Shown: piece after piece, positions 8,406 through 16,192 of the stretch | Position numbering within the stretch: the first letter of the stretch is position 1 | How the letters are laid out: each line of letters begins with the position of its first letter | NCBI RefSeq assembly: GCF_017426725.1 | Contig: NZ_JAERMS010000019.1 | Location: 1 to 48,210, forward strand | Origin: Prevotella illustrans | GTDB taxonomy: Bacteria; Bacteroidota; Bacteroidia; Bacteroidales; Bacteroidaceae | Direction of reading: 5' to 3' | DNA: 48,210 nucleotides | Notes under the pieces: generated by a model | The model's database searches: none | Seen by the model: only the letters and a program-made list of their open reading frames with translations | What the model was told of the DNA's origin: nothing | Program-made: the position numbers and the translations under genes

Positions 8406-9650
8406 ATGAAGATAGATATAGATACATACAAGGAGATTCTCGACACGCTGACGCGCAACAAGAGCCGCTCTTTTCTGACGGGGTTTGGCATCTTTTGGGG
8501 CGTTTTCATGCTGGTGGGCCTCATCGGCGGCGGCCGGGGACTGAAGGAGTTGCTTTCCAAGAACTTCGAAGGCTTTGCCACCAACTCCGCCATCATCTTC
8601 GCGCAACCCACAAGCAAGCCTTTCGCGGGTTTCCGCAAGGGCCGCCAGTGGACCATGGAGTATAAGGACGTCGCCCGTATGAAAGCGCAGGTGCCCGAAT
8701 TGGATGTCGTTTCGCCGATATTGTCCAGCTGGGGCGGCAGCGTTGTCTTTGCCGACAGGAAGGCTCAGTGCTCCGTCAAGGGATTGCTGCCCGACTATGC
8801 CAAGGTGGAGGAACCCAAACTTTATTACGGCCGCTACCTGAACGAGATGGATATGCGGCAGCGGCGCAAGGTATGCGTGTTGGGAAAGAAAGTTTATAAG
8901 ACGCTGTTTCCCGGCGGCGGCGACCCTTGCGGACAGTTGGTGCGCGTCGATTCTATCTACTACAGCGTGGTAGGCGTAGATTATAATACGGGTAATATGA
9001 GTGTCAACGGCCGTGCCGAGGAAAGTGTTGTCATTCCGTTGACGCTCATGCAGCAAGCCTATAACTACGGAAACCGGGTTCAGCTGATCTGTGTCACGGC
9101 CAAACCGGGCGTCACCATGAGTTCGATTACGCGGCGGATGCGCGATGTCGTGGCCCGTGCCCATCGCGTCGATCCGACCGATGAAAAAGCTGTTTCGGTG
9201 TTCAACACCGAGGTGATGTTCGGCATGGTCGACAACCTGTTCTCCGGTGTCAACTTCCTGATATGGCTGGTGGGTATCGGAACGTTGTTGGCCGGTGCCA
9301 TCGGCGTGTCGAATATCATGATGGTGACGGTACGCGAGCGCACTACCGAGATCGGCATACGTCGGGCCATCGGCGCCACGCCGCGCAATATATTGAGCCA
9401 AATCGTCAGCGAGAGTATCATCCTGACGGCCGTAGCGGGCATGAGCGGCATTCTCTTTGCCGTCATTATCCTGCAACTGGCCGAGATGGCCAATACCACC
9501 GACGGTATCGTAGCGGCGCGTTTCCAAGTCGGTTTCTGGACGGCCGTCGGCGCGGTGGTCCTTTTAAGCGTCCTCGGCGTGCTCGCCGGACTGGCTCCGG
9601 CGGCCCGTGCCATGAGTATCAAACCGGTCGACGCCATGCGCGACGAGTAG
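8406..9650 (+). CDS. MacB-like ABC transporter permease (FtsX fold), second copy
   Basis: This 414-residue paralogue of the preceding permease has the same layout. The first membrane segment is at about 19-41 (GFGIFWGVFMLVGLIGGG), the periplasmic domain spans about 45-275, and three further segments lie at about 282-304, 336-358 and 377-399. Motifs include VSNIMMVTVRERTTEIGIRRA and a C-terminal PAARAMSIKPVDAMR. It is clearly diverged from its neighbour, so the two probably form a heterodimer rather than being a recent duplication. It starts 24 bp after the first permease. Confidence 0.92.
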   Translation: MKIDIDTYKEILDTLTRNKSRSFLTGFGIFWGVFMLVGLIGGGRGLKELLSKNFEGFATNSAIIFAQPTSKPFAGFRKGRQWTMEYKDVARMKAQVPELDVVSPILSSWGGSVVFADRKAQCSVKGLLPDYAKVEEPKLYYGRYLNEMDMRQRRKVCVLGKKVYKTLFPGGGDPCGQLVRVDSIYYSVVGVDYNTGNMSVNGRAEESVVIPLTLMQQAYNYGNRVQLICVTAKPGVTMSSITRRMRDVVARAHRVDPTDEKAVSVFNTEVMFGMVDNLFSGVNFLIWLVGIGTLLAGAIGVSNIMMVTVRERTTEIGIRRAIGATPRNILSQIVSESIILTAVAGMSGILFAVIILQLAEMANTTDGIVAARFQVGFWTAVGAVVLLSVLGVLAGLAPAARAMSIKPVDAMRDE

Positions 9651-9698
9651 TAGTGACAGGTTAAAAGCATAGAAATCAAGTAATACGCATTAACAAAT

Positions 9699-10811
9699 AT
9701 GAAGAAGTATCTAAAGTTTATTGTTGCGGGCGTTATCGCCTTAGTGTTCATCGGAACATTCATCTTCCTGTGGATGCAGAGCCGACCGAAGACCGTAGAG
9801 TATGAGGAATTCGCGCCGAAGGTGATGGACTTGCGCAAAACCACCATCGTGACAGGCAAGATAGAGCCTCGTAACGAGGTGAACGTGAAGCCCCAAATCA
9901 GCGGTATCATCACGGAAATCATGAAAGAAGCCGGTCAGGCGGTGCAGGCCGGCGAGATCATTGCCAAGGTAAAGGTGATTCCCGACATGGGACAGTTGAG
10001 CAACGCGCAGGCCAGAGTGCGTCTGGCGGGCGTCAACGTGAAACAGGCCGAGACCGACTACCGACGCGAGAAGGAATTGTTTGACAAGGGATTGGTCAGC
10101 GCCGACGAGTTCGAGAAGGTGAGACAGACCTACCGTCAGGCCCGTGAAGAGGAGCAGGCGGCGGGCGATAATCTGGAAGTGGTGCGCGACGGCGTATCGA
10201 GCGGCAACGCCAACACCAGTTCTACGCTTATCCGCTCCACCATCAGCGGACTCATTCTCGACGTTCCTGTGAAAGTGGGTAACACGGTTATCCTCAGCAA
10301 TACCTTCAACGACGGTACCACCATCGCCACTGTGGCCAACATGAGCGACCTTATCTTCCGGGGCAATATCGACGAAACCGAAGTGGGAAGCCTGGTTACG
10401 GGCATGCCGATGAAGATAACGATAGGCGCGTTGCAGAACGATAAGCTCCAAGCCAGCTTGGAATACATATCGCCAAAGGCCGTAGAGAGCAATGGCGCCA
10501 ATCAGTTTGAACTGAAGGCGGCCATCACCGGCCTGGGCAAGACACGCATTCGCTCGGGCTACAGCGCCAATGCGGAAATCGTATTGGCCGAGGCCAAGGG
10601 CGTGCTGACCGTGCCCGAGAGCTGCGTTGAGTTTGTCGGTGATGGCACGTTTGTCTATATTGCCAAAGGCGATGCGAAGCAGCGCGTTTACGAGCGTCGC
10701 AAGGTTGTCGTAGGAATGAGCGACGGCATCAATATGGAAATTAAGAAAGGCCTCACACGGAAAGACACCGTGAGAGGCCCGAAGAAGGTAGCCGATAAGG
10801 ACGAAAAGTAG
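9699..10811 (+). CDS. MacA/HlyD-family periplasmic adaptor
   Basis: This 370-residue adaptor has an N-terminal membrane anchor (about 5-25) and no lipobox cysteine. A first lipoyl half follows (about 60-95, VNVKPQISGIITEI), then a helical hairpin (about 100-165), the second lipoyl half (RSTISGLILDVPVKVGN) and beta-barrel and membrane-proximal domains. It completes the MacAB-like exporter encoded by the three genes upstream. No TolC gene follows; the nearest one is the divergent TolC at 4770-6041. The 3' end of the coding sequence contains a 12-bp inverted repeat at 10749-10779. The gene converges on the amylase gene, with only 35 bp between the stop codons. Confidence 0.9.
   Translation: MKKYLKFIVAGVIALVFIGTFIFLWMQSRPKTVEYEEFAPKVMDLRKTTIVTGKIEPRNEVNVKPQISGIITEIMKEAGQAVQAGEIIAKVKVIPDMGQLSNAQARVRLAGVNVKQAETDYRREKELFDKGLVSADEFEKVRQTYRQAREEEQAAGDNLEVVRDGVSSGNANTSSTLIRSTISGLILDVPVKVGNTVILSNTFNDGTTIATVANMSDLIFRGNIDETEVGSLVTGMPMKITIGALQNDKLQASLEYISPKAVESNGANQFELKAAITGLGKTRIRSGYSANAEIVLAEAKGVLTVPESCVEFVGDGTFVYIAKGDAKQRVYERRKVVVGMSDGINMEIKKGLTRKDTVRGPKKVADKDEK
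10749..10779. repeat. Inverted repeat inside the adaptor gene's 3' end
   Basis: GGCCTCACACGG at 10749-10760 and CCGTGAGAGGCC at 10768-10779 pair with one mismatch around a 7-nt loop. It lies in coding sequence about 30 bp before the stop, in a tight convergent junction. There is no U-tract, so it may slow or protect transcripts rather than act as a standard terminator. Confidence 0.6.
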
Positions 10812-10846
10812 CGACAGACCCGAACGGACGGGCCTGAACACGATCG

Positions 10847-12853
10847 TTAAATTGCTATTTTTCGGCCGTTGTGGATATAAATGCCGGGGTGCAGCGGCTT
10901 TTCGACCTGCTGTCCGCGCAGATTATACCATTTATGATTATTTGAAGATTTGGAATCGGTGAGCGAACGGATTCCCGTTGTTATCGTTTTGATTTGATGT
11001 TTGCCACCGGAGTCGGTGGAACTGTCGATGGTGATGAAGGTTGTCTTGTTGATATTATTGACATCAACGGTCTGAGGCGAGCCCGTTCCTACGCTGAAAA
11101 CGAAGTTGATATAGTCGGTAGGGCTGTTGATACGGAAGGTTTTGACAATCCATTGCTTACCGTCGATCGTTTCTTTTTTGGTTATCTTGTCTCCGGGCCA
11201 ACTATTGTTGTCAGGTCCATGGCTGCCGTCACCACCCCAAGTCCAGTAGTTTATACCGTTGGCAGCGGCCGACCAATTCGTTCCGGCCTCGTCGGCACGG
11301 ACGTAAACCTTGATGTCTTGAGCGTTGAACGATGTAATCTTATAGTCGCGTTTACATAGTCCTTTTACCACGCCGCCGGTCAGTAGCCCCACGATTAGTG
11401 TGCGGTCTTCGGTCAGCGTGAGCTTCGTGCCGCTTGCCACCTGTGTTCCATGGGTGGCTGTAGGCGTGGAACCATCGGTCGTATAGACCAGTTTGGCGTC
11501 CGGCCGATTTGAAACGGCACTTAACAATACCTCAGCCTTATTTTGATAATTACCCGAAGCACGGTCGACGAAAGCCGTTTCGGCGTCATTGCTCAGGTAG
11601 TAGGCGTAGCGATACCCCTGCAATACCTTGGTAAACTGTGTGGCGTCGGGCGTATATTCTTTCGTTGAACCAATGACGGTGATAAGTTTGTTTCGGCCCG
11701 TTGACCGGATAACGGCATGGCTCATCCGGTTGCCGACGAGGAACACGTAGTCACTTGTATTGGTGATTCCCGCCGCCTTGCGCACGTCAATCATCGACTT
11801 GATGTCTTGTTTGTAAGTTTGCCAGTGCTTGAAGAATACGCAAGGCGTGCCCGGCATGGCCAGCATGTAGGCGTTGGCGGCCAGCGTATCGCTGCGAATA
11901 GGGTCTTGTGAGTTGTTGGCACCACGGTATTCGGTGTCGTGATTTTCGACGAACGTAATCGAATAGTGGCGATAATTGGTGTCGTGCAGCAAGTTCTGCG
12001 TGCTGTTCAGACGGCTCCAGTTGTTGTCGCGAATAGCGTCGCGCACGTTGTAGCGGAACGGAAAGTCGAAGGCGGCGCTCTTCTTGCTTGTCGAGTTAAT
12101 CCAGTTCTTCACTCTGTCGAGCCCATCCCAGCATTCACCAATGGAGTATTCCACCTTCGCCGCGTCGTTATATTCGGCGATGTGCGAGCCTGCGAAGCCT
12201 TTCACCATGTCGTAGCGGAAGCCCACGTAGCCCATTTCCTTGAGCAGGAATTGCTCGTAGGCCTTCACGATGGTCTTCACGTTGTCGCTCTTGTGGTCGA
12301 GATCGCGCATGCCGGGCCAGTCGTCGCCGTCGTCATTGTGCGTGCCGAGCGTGACGCCGTCCTTTCTTGCCTGATCGGCCGTTACGTAACCCGTGTTCTG
12401 ACTGTCGTCGTTGGCCACGATGTCGGTAGTTTTAAACTGATAGGTTGTGCCGTTGTATGTCTCCTCGGGGAACTTCCACCAGCCCATGGTGTTGTGGTGG
12501 TTGATGACGACATCGGCGATGGTGCCCAGTCCTTTGGCCTTAAACGTGGCAATCATGCGCTTCAGTTCGGCAGCCGTACCGAAGCTGCTGTTCTGGTTGA
12601 AATAGTAGTAAGGGTCGTAACCCATGGAAGTCGGATTGAGACACTTGCCACTTTGCGGCACCCAGATGAGCGAAAAATACGGGCTTAGTTCATCGGCCTG
12701 GCTCTCTAAGGTAGTCCATTTACTGTCGTCAAACGAGTCCCAGTAGAACCCTTGCAGCATGACGCCGCCATAACCGGCCGGCCATCCTTGCGACTGCGCC
12801 GTGATGTGCAAACTCACTAATAACATGGTGAGTATGGAAAAAAACTTTTTCAT
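10847..12853 (-). CDS. Secreted GH13 alpha-amylase with starch-binding module
   Basis: This 668-residue alpha-amylase hydrolyses internal alpha-1,4 bonds of starch. A type I signal peptide (about 1-20, ending ITAQS) has no lipobox. GH13 regions are region I DVVINHH at 114-120, region II GFRYDMVKGF with nucleophile Asp215, region III IGECWDG with acid/base Glu240, and region IV FVENHDT with Asp306. After the catalytic domain come a chitobiase-like beta-sandwich (TTDGSTPTATHG, about 465-515), a CBM26-like starch-binding module (about 525-630) and a short C-terminal motif (WYNLRGQQ…PGIYIHNGRKIAI) resembling Bacteroidetes C-terminal sorting signals. It is the functional counterpart of SusG but is not a lipoprotein. 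It lies beyond susF, with its own promoter and LacI-type operator. Confidence 0.93.
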   Translation of the reverse strand: MKKFFSILTMLLVSLHITAQSQGWPAGYGGVMLQGFYWDSFDDSKWTTLESQADELSPYFSLIWVPQSGKCLNPTSMGYDPYYYFNQNSSFGTAAELKRMIATFKAKGLGTIADVVINHHNTMGWWKFPEETYNGTTYQFKTTDIVANDDSQNTGYVTADQARKDGVTLGTHNDDGDDWPGMRDLDHKSDNVKTIVKAYEQFLLKEMGYVGFRYDMVKGFAGSHIAEYNDAAKVEYSIGECWDGLDRVKNWINSTSKKSAAFDFPFRYNVRDAIRDNNWSRLNSTQNLLHDTNYRHYSITFVENHDTEYRGANNSQDPIRSDTLAANAYMLAMPGTPCVFFKHWQTYKQDIKSMIDVRKAAGITNTSDYVFLVGNRMSHAVIRSTGRNKLITVIGSTKEYTPDATQFTKVLQGYRYAYYLSNDAETAFVDRASGNYQNKAEVLLSAVSNRPDAKLVYTTDGSTPTATHGTQVASGTKLTLTEDRTLIVGLLTGGVVKGLCKRDYKITSFNAQDIKVYVRADEAGTNWSAAANGINYWTWGGDGSHGPDNNSWPGDKITKKETIDGKQWIVKTFRINSPTDYINFVFSVGTGSPQTVDVNNINKTTFITIDSSTDSGGKHQIKTITTGIRSLTDSKSSNNHKWYNLRGQQVEKPLHPGIYIHNGRKIAI

Positions 12854-12882
12854 TGTGATTGTTTATATTAGGTAAGTTGCTG

Positions 12883-12890
12883 CAAAAATA
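12883..12890 (-). promoter_or_regulatory. -7 element of the amylase promoter
   Basis: TATTTTTG on the minus strand lies 29 bp upstream of the amylase ATG. At the -33 position (about 20 bp further upstream) there is no TTTG. The edge of the 16-bp palindrome at 12944-12959 is exactly 53 bp away. Confidence 0.7.
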
Positions 12891-12943
12891 GGAATATTCC
12901 CTCAACTCCTCACTTCTTGAGCGTGTCAAGCATCTTTTTCGCT

Positions 12944-12959
12944 ATGCAAACGTTTGCAT
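12944..12959. promoter_or_regulatory. LacI-family operator upstream of the amylase
   Basis: ATGCAAACGTTTGCAT is a perfect 16-bp palindrome with the central CG typical of LacI/GalR-family operators. Near-identical sites lie at 21139-21154 and 23995-24010. It is 53 bp upstream of the -7 box, too far to block RNA polymerase directly, so it may be an activator site. Confidence 0.8.
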
Positions 12960-13577
12960 GTGCGTGGCTGCTCTTGCGGACTGATGGTTAAGAATAATCT
13001 TTACAAAAGGCCGAAAATGCTTGCGTTATTTCAAAATTATTAAACATTGGCCGGAAAAACGCAATTCTACGACGGTTTTCGTATTTAGCTTATAATCAGC
13101 TGGTTACATAAAATCATACCCTCTTTTGCCCCATACAACCTCGTCAAAGCATAGCTTTTGTCCGCTAATTATGCCCCTTTTACCTTGCGAAAGCATTGCT
13201 TTGATGAGCTAAAAGCATAGCTTTCGCAAGGTAAAAGCTATGCTATGACCTATCAAAACATAAAAATCGTGCCCCAAAAAGGCTTTTATAGTCCGCAAAC
13301 AACAAGAAATAAGGTAGTGGCCACGCTATTTGAACTATTTTTTTGGGCTGTTTTGAGTGAATAAAAGTTTACAAATTATCCCTTTGTCGAGTGTATGAAG
13401 CGAACAAAACGAAATTCAAGGGAGCGGATAAAATGCACGTTTCGCTTTGTGATCTTTGTTTTCTTCTATCTGACACGGCTGTTAAAAGCAGGACAAAGAA
13501 CGAATATTTCTTGATTTTTTATGTTCAGTTTTGGGTTGTTTTCCTATGAAGAAAGATGATCCCTTTCGTGGTATGAA
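12960..13577. other. Intergenic region between amylase and susF
   Basis: No gene is supported here. The stretch holds the palindromic repeat cluster at 13143-13250. Apart from that I see only A+T-rich sequence without a recognisable promoter, RNA gene or coding frame. Confidence 0.6.
13143..13250. repeat. Intergenic palindromic repeat cluster A
   Basis: Several copies of an AAAGCATAGCTTT-like unit in both orientations. The arms 13178-13194 and 13220-13236 are a perfect 17-bp inverted repeat around 25 nt, and the loop itself can pair further. Related units occur at 23824-23927, 38016-38105 and 43052-43148, always between genes. Confidence 0.75.
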
Positions 13578-13579
13578 AC

Positions 13580-13617
13580 AAAAAAAGTGGGAAGATGATT
13601 TTGGTCTTCCCACTTTA
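13580..13617 (-). terminator. Rho-independent terminator of the susCDEF operon
   Basis: A perfect stem (AAGTGGGAAGA at 13585-13595 with TCTTCCCACTT at 13605-13615) extends by at least one more A-T pair. On the minus strand it is followed directly by a run of T. It lies 20 bp beyond the susF stop codon. Confidence 0.92.
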
Positions 13618-13635
13618 TAAACTTATGATTTTCTC

Positions 13636-15168
13636 TTATTTGTAGCTACCGCTGAGCGTTGTGAAGTTGAGGTAAGTCTTCTTGCCCTTGGTTACTTTCA
13701 CACGTGCCTGGTCGCCGCCTGCGCCACGGAAGTCTAATTGGCCCTTGGCATTTACGATAAACTCGGTCTGCCACCAGTCAATGCCGTCAAATTTGACGCA
13801 TATTCGCACTTCGTCATCGGCGATGAACGCAGGAGAAACGAACTGGCCATTTTCCGTTTCGGGAATCGTAAACAGGCCTTCGGGGGTCGCGCTCCATCCT
13901 GCCGGCGAGGTGTTGCCGAAGAGATAGATGTTGGCCTTGTGGAATTCGATGGTGCGTGCGCCTGGAGTATTGTCGACTTTAATAAGGTACCATCCGGCGT
14001 TGCCTGTAACGATGTTGCCTCCGTTGTCACTCGGATTCATGCCGGCATTGTCGGTGATTGTAGCGGAAGTGCCGAAATCATTACCCCAGTTGGGCTGCGG
14101 CGCGAACTTAAACTCTTCGCCTTTGTGGAGATATTTGATAATCCATGACATGGTGGGCTGGCTGTGTATGGGAACCAAAGGAACCCATGTGGCGCCCCAT
14201 CCATAGTGATCTCCGGTGAGATAGAGTATCGGGTCGGGTACGATGGCACCGGCATAGAGCGGCGTGATCTCGTAGGTGTGGTCGGCCATGTTAATAGACA
14301 CCTTGATGTCGTTGCAGCCTGCGGGCACACTGAAAGGATTGTTACCTCCCAAGTTCTTGCGTGTATCGAATTTGCCGGTGAGGTCGGTCGACTTTTCGGC
14401 TACGCCAAACACCTTGCTCCAGTCGCCCTTTGCGGCGGCGTCTAACGCTTCGGCATCGCCGAAAGCAAACTCGGTGTCACCTGACGCTGCGGCAGGAACA
14501 GTGATGGTGAAGACAGGATCGTCGTAAACATCAATGTCGCTATGCTCAAATTTCATTTCTTTGCTGGCGGCGGAAGCGTTCCAGTCTTTTGGTCCACCTA
14601 CGAGATAGTAGGCATCTGAAATCTTCAGACCCGTGTCGGCAGGGGTGAATGATATCTTGTGTGTGTCGAAATAGTCTACGTCGGGTTGCCCGATTCGTGC
14701 TTCAGAACTCCCCGCCGTAACTGTATAGAGTACGGTGCGAACATAGAGGTCGGTCTTTTTCGGGTTGTGAGTAATCTTATCGAAATAAGCTTTCTGAAGA
14801 TCATCGGGTGCAACACAGATAGCGGTGGTGTCGGCCAAGCTGGCGGCATCTACGCTAATCTTGTCAGAAAAGTCTTCTTTTAGAGAAAATTCCACGCAGG
14901 CTTTAAGGATCGTATTGGTTGGCATAGCGCCTTCCTTCACCGATACGTCACCAATATGGATAGATGTCTGAGTTCCCGTTTGGGCATTGATAAAGTCGGC
15001 AATGCTGACAGCCTGTGGAGCTTTCGCGCTATTGACAGTGATGTCACTGACTTTGAGAATGCTTTCCTGTGGGTTTGACTGTGGACCGACTTCAGGGTCG
15101 TAGTCTCCGTTACAAGCCATGAGACCCATGCTCAGGAGAGCCATCATGTATATACTTATCTTTTTCAT
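13636..15168 (-). CDS. susF: SusF-like starch-binding outer-membrane lipoprotein
   Basis: This 510-residue lipoprotein has lipobox GLMAC with Cys19. An N-terminal Ig-like SusE/F domain (about 35-170) is followed by three starch-binding repeats that begin with related motifs: YLVGGPKDWNAS (about 187), LYLTGDHYGWGATW (about 315) and IYLFGNTSPAGWS (about 415). Tryptophans spaced within these modules are the usual sugar-stacking residues. It is a non-catalytic surface protein that binds starch next to SusC/D. Position (fourth after susC, D and E) and length match SusF of Bacteroides thetaiotaomicron. It is preceded by an intercistronic hairpin and followed by a strong terminator, so it ends the operon. 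The amylase beyond has its own promoter. Confidence 0.85.
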   Translation of the reverse strand: MKKISIYMMALLSMGLMACNGDYDPEVGPQSNPQESILKVSDITVNSAKAPQAVSIADFINAQTGTQTSIHIGDVSVKEGAMPTNTILKACVEFSLKEDFSDKISVDAASLADTTAICVAPDDLQKAYFDKITHNPKKTDLYVRTVLYTVTAGSSEARIGQPDVDYFDTHKISFTPADTGLKISDAYYLVGGPKDWNASAASKEMKFEHSDIDVYDDPVFTITVPAAASGDTEFAFGDAEALDAAAKGDWSKVFGVAEKSTDLTGKFDTRKNLGGNNPFSVPAGCNDIKVSINMADHTYEITPLYAGAIVPDPILYLTGDHYGWGATWVPLVPIHSQPTMSWIIKYLHKGEEFKFAPQPNWGNDFGTSATITDNAGMNPSDNGGNIVTGNAGWYLIKVDNTPGARTIEFHKANIYLFGNTSPAGWSATPEGLFTIPETENGQFVSPAFIADDEVRICVKFDGIDWWQTEFIVNAKGQLDFRGAGGDQARVKVTKGKKTYLNFTTLSGSYK

Positions 15169-15188
15169 GTTCTTTGCTTGTTATGATA

Positions 15189-15217
15189 GCGATGGGAATG
15201 GCGAAAATTCCCATCGC
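15189..15217. repeat. Intercistronic hairpin between susE and susF
   Basis: GCGATGGGAAT at 15189-15199 and ATTCCCATCGC at 15207-15217 form a perfect 11-bp stem with a 7-nt loop. It begins 16 bp after the susE stop. There is no U-tract on the minus strand, so it is more likely an mRNA stability or processing element, or a partial attenuator, than a full terminator. Confidence 0.75.
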
Positions 15218-15232
15218 GGTTATACCTTACTC

Positions 15233-16165
15233 TTACTGTAAATCAAACTTCACGGTCTTTTGGTTCATGTCGACGGTCAGCTTCAGTTTGCCGGCCGCGA
15301 AATCTTTGAACTGCCATGATCCCTTACCGGGAGTTACGCATGTACCTTCGAAGACACCATTTGTGAATTGACTTGTTACGGCGTTGTCTTCTGCCTGTGA
15401 ACCAATAGAGGCTCCACCGTCCCAACCTGTCAGGCTGCTGTAGAAGCGGAACTGCAAGTCGCCGGCCGGCATGTCGATGATTCCTTGGAAGACTCCGCTG
15501 CCGATCTTGGTCTCATAGATTCTCCATGAAGCCAGAATGTCGGCATTGGATGCGGAAGGCTCTTTCCAACCCGAGCAGCTGCCAATGATGTAGATGGCAG
15601 CCGGACTCTTCACGGCGCAGTAGCCGGCCATGTGCTTGAAAGTGATGGTATTTGAAACGATATTGGTGTTGGGCACCTCTTCGTTGACCGAGGTGTTGAC
15701 CGAAGAAACAACGCGCATGGCTACTTCGCGATAGCCTTTGTCAACATAGTTGCCTTCATTCGTGACACCATCTATCTCACACAAGGCCATAGCGATTTCT
15801 TCACCACTGATGTTGGCATTGCAGACATTGAAAGAGGTTTCCAGATATTTCGGTTTGTTACCGGTTACCTTGCCGTTTTCATCGACAATATCTTCCGTAT
15901 TCCATTTCGCGTTTCCATTGTCCATAACGCCCACCTGTATTTTATAGGTAGCAAAAGCGTTGTAGCCATAATTGGGTTGCGACCATGTGAGGTTCACTTT
16001 GTTTTGGGCTGTCAACTGTATATACTGTTCAGACATCGCCGGAGTGTTCAGTGTAAAAGCCGTTGGCTTTTGAATGTCGGGATTGGAGTCACGATCGTCT
16101 GAACATGATGTCAGTGCCGTAACGCTCACCAGCAACATCATTGCAAATGATATGATCTTTTTCAT
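15233..16165 (-). CDS. susE: SusE-like starch-binding outer-membrane lipoprotein
   Basis: This 310-residue lipoprotein has Cys21 in TALTSC as the lipidation site. An N-terminal SusE domain (about 35-190, beginning KPTAFTLNTPAMSEQY) is followed by a single carbohydrate-binding module (AIYIIGSCSGWKEPS, about 200-310) ending in TVDMNQKTVKFDLQ. It is a surface starch-binding protein of the Sus complex. It is third in the operon after SusC and SusD (27 bp gap to susD) and shorter than the following SusF-like protein, which has extra modules. SusE and SusF assignments rest on order and domain count, since the two families grade into each other. Confidence 0.82.
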   Translation of the reverse strand: MKKIISFAMMLLVSVTALTSCSDDRDSNPDIQKPTAFTLNTPAMSEQYIQLTAQNKVNLTWSQPNYGYNAFATYKIQVGVMDNGNAKWNTEDIVDENGKVTGNKPKYLETSFNVCNANISGEEIAMALCEIDGVTNEGNYVDKGYREVAMRVVSSVNTSVNEEVPNTNIVSNTITFKHMAGYCAVKSPAAIYIIGSCSGWKEPSASNADILASWRIYETKIGSGVFQGIIDMPAGDLQFRFYSSLTGWDGGASIGSQAEDNAVTSQFTNGVFEGTCVTPGKGSWQFKDFAAGKLKLTVDMNQKTVKFDLQ

Positions 16166-16192
16166 TGTATAATCGTCTTGGAAATTAGTGAT

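Noticed and set aside
8397..9527. A 376-codon minus-strand frame opposite the second MacB-like permease
   Set aside because: Antisense shadow; the permease has the full family topology on the plus strand.
9741..10841. A 366-codon minus-strand frame opposite the MacA-like adaptor
   Set aside because: Antisense shadow; the adaptor motifs are clear on the plus strand.
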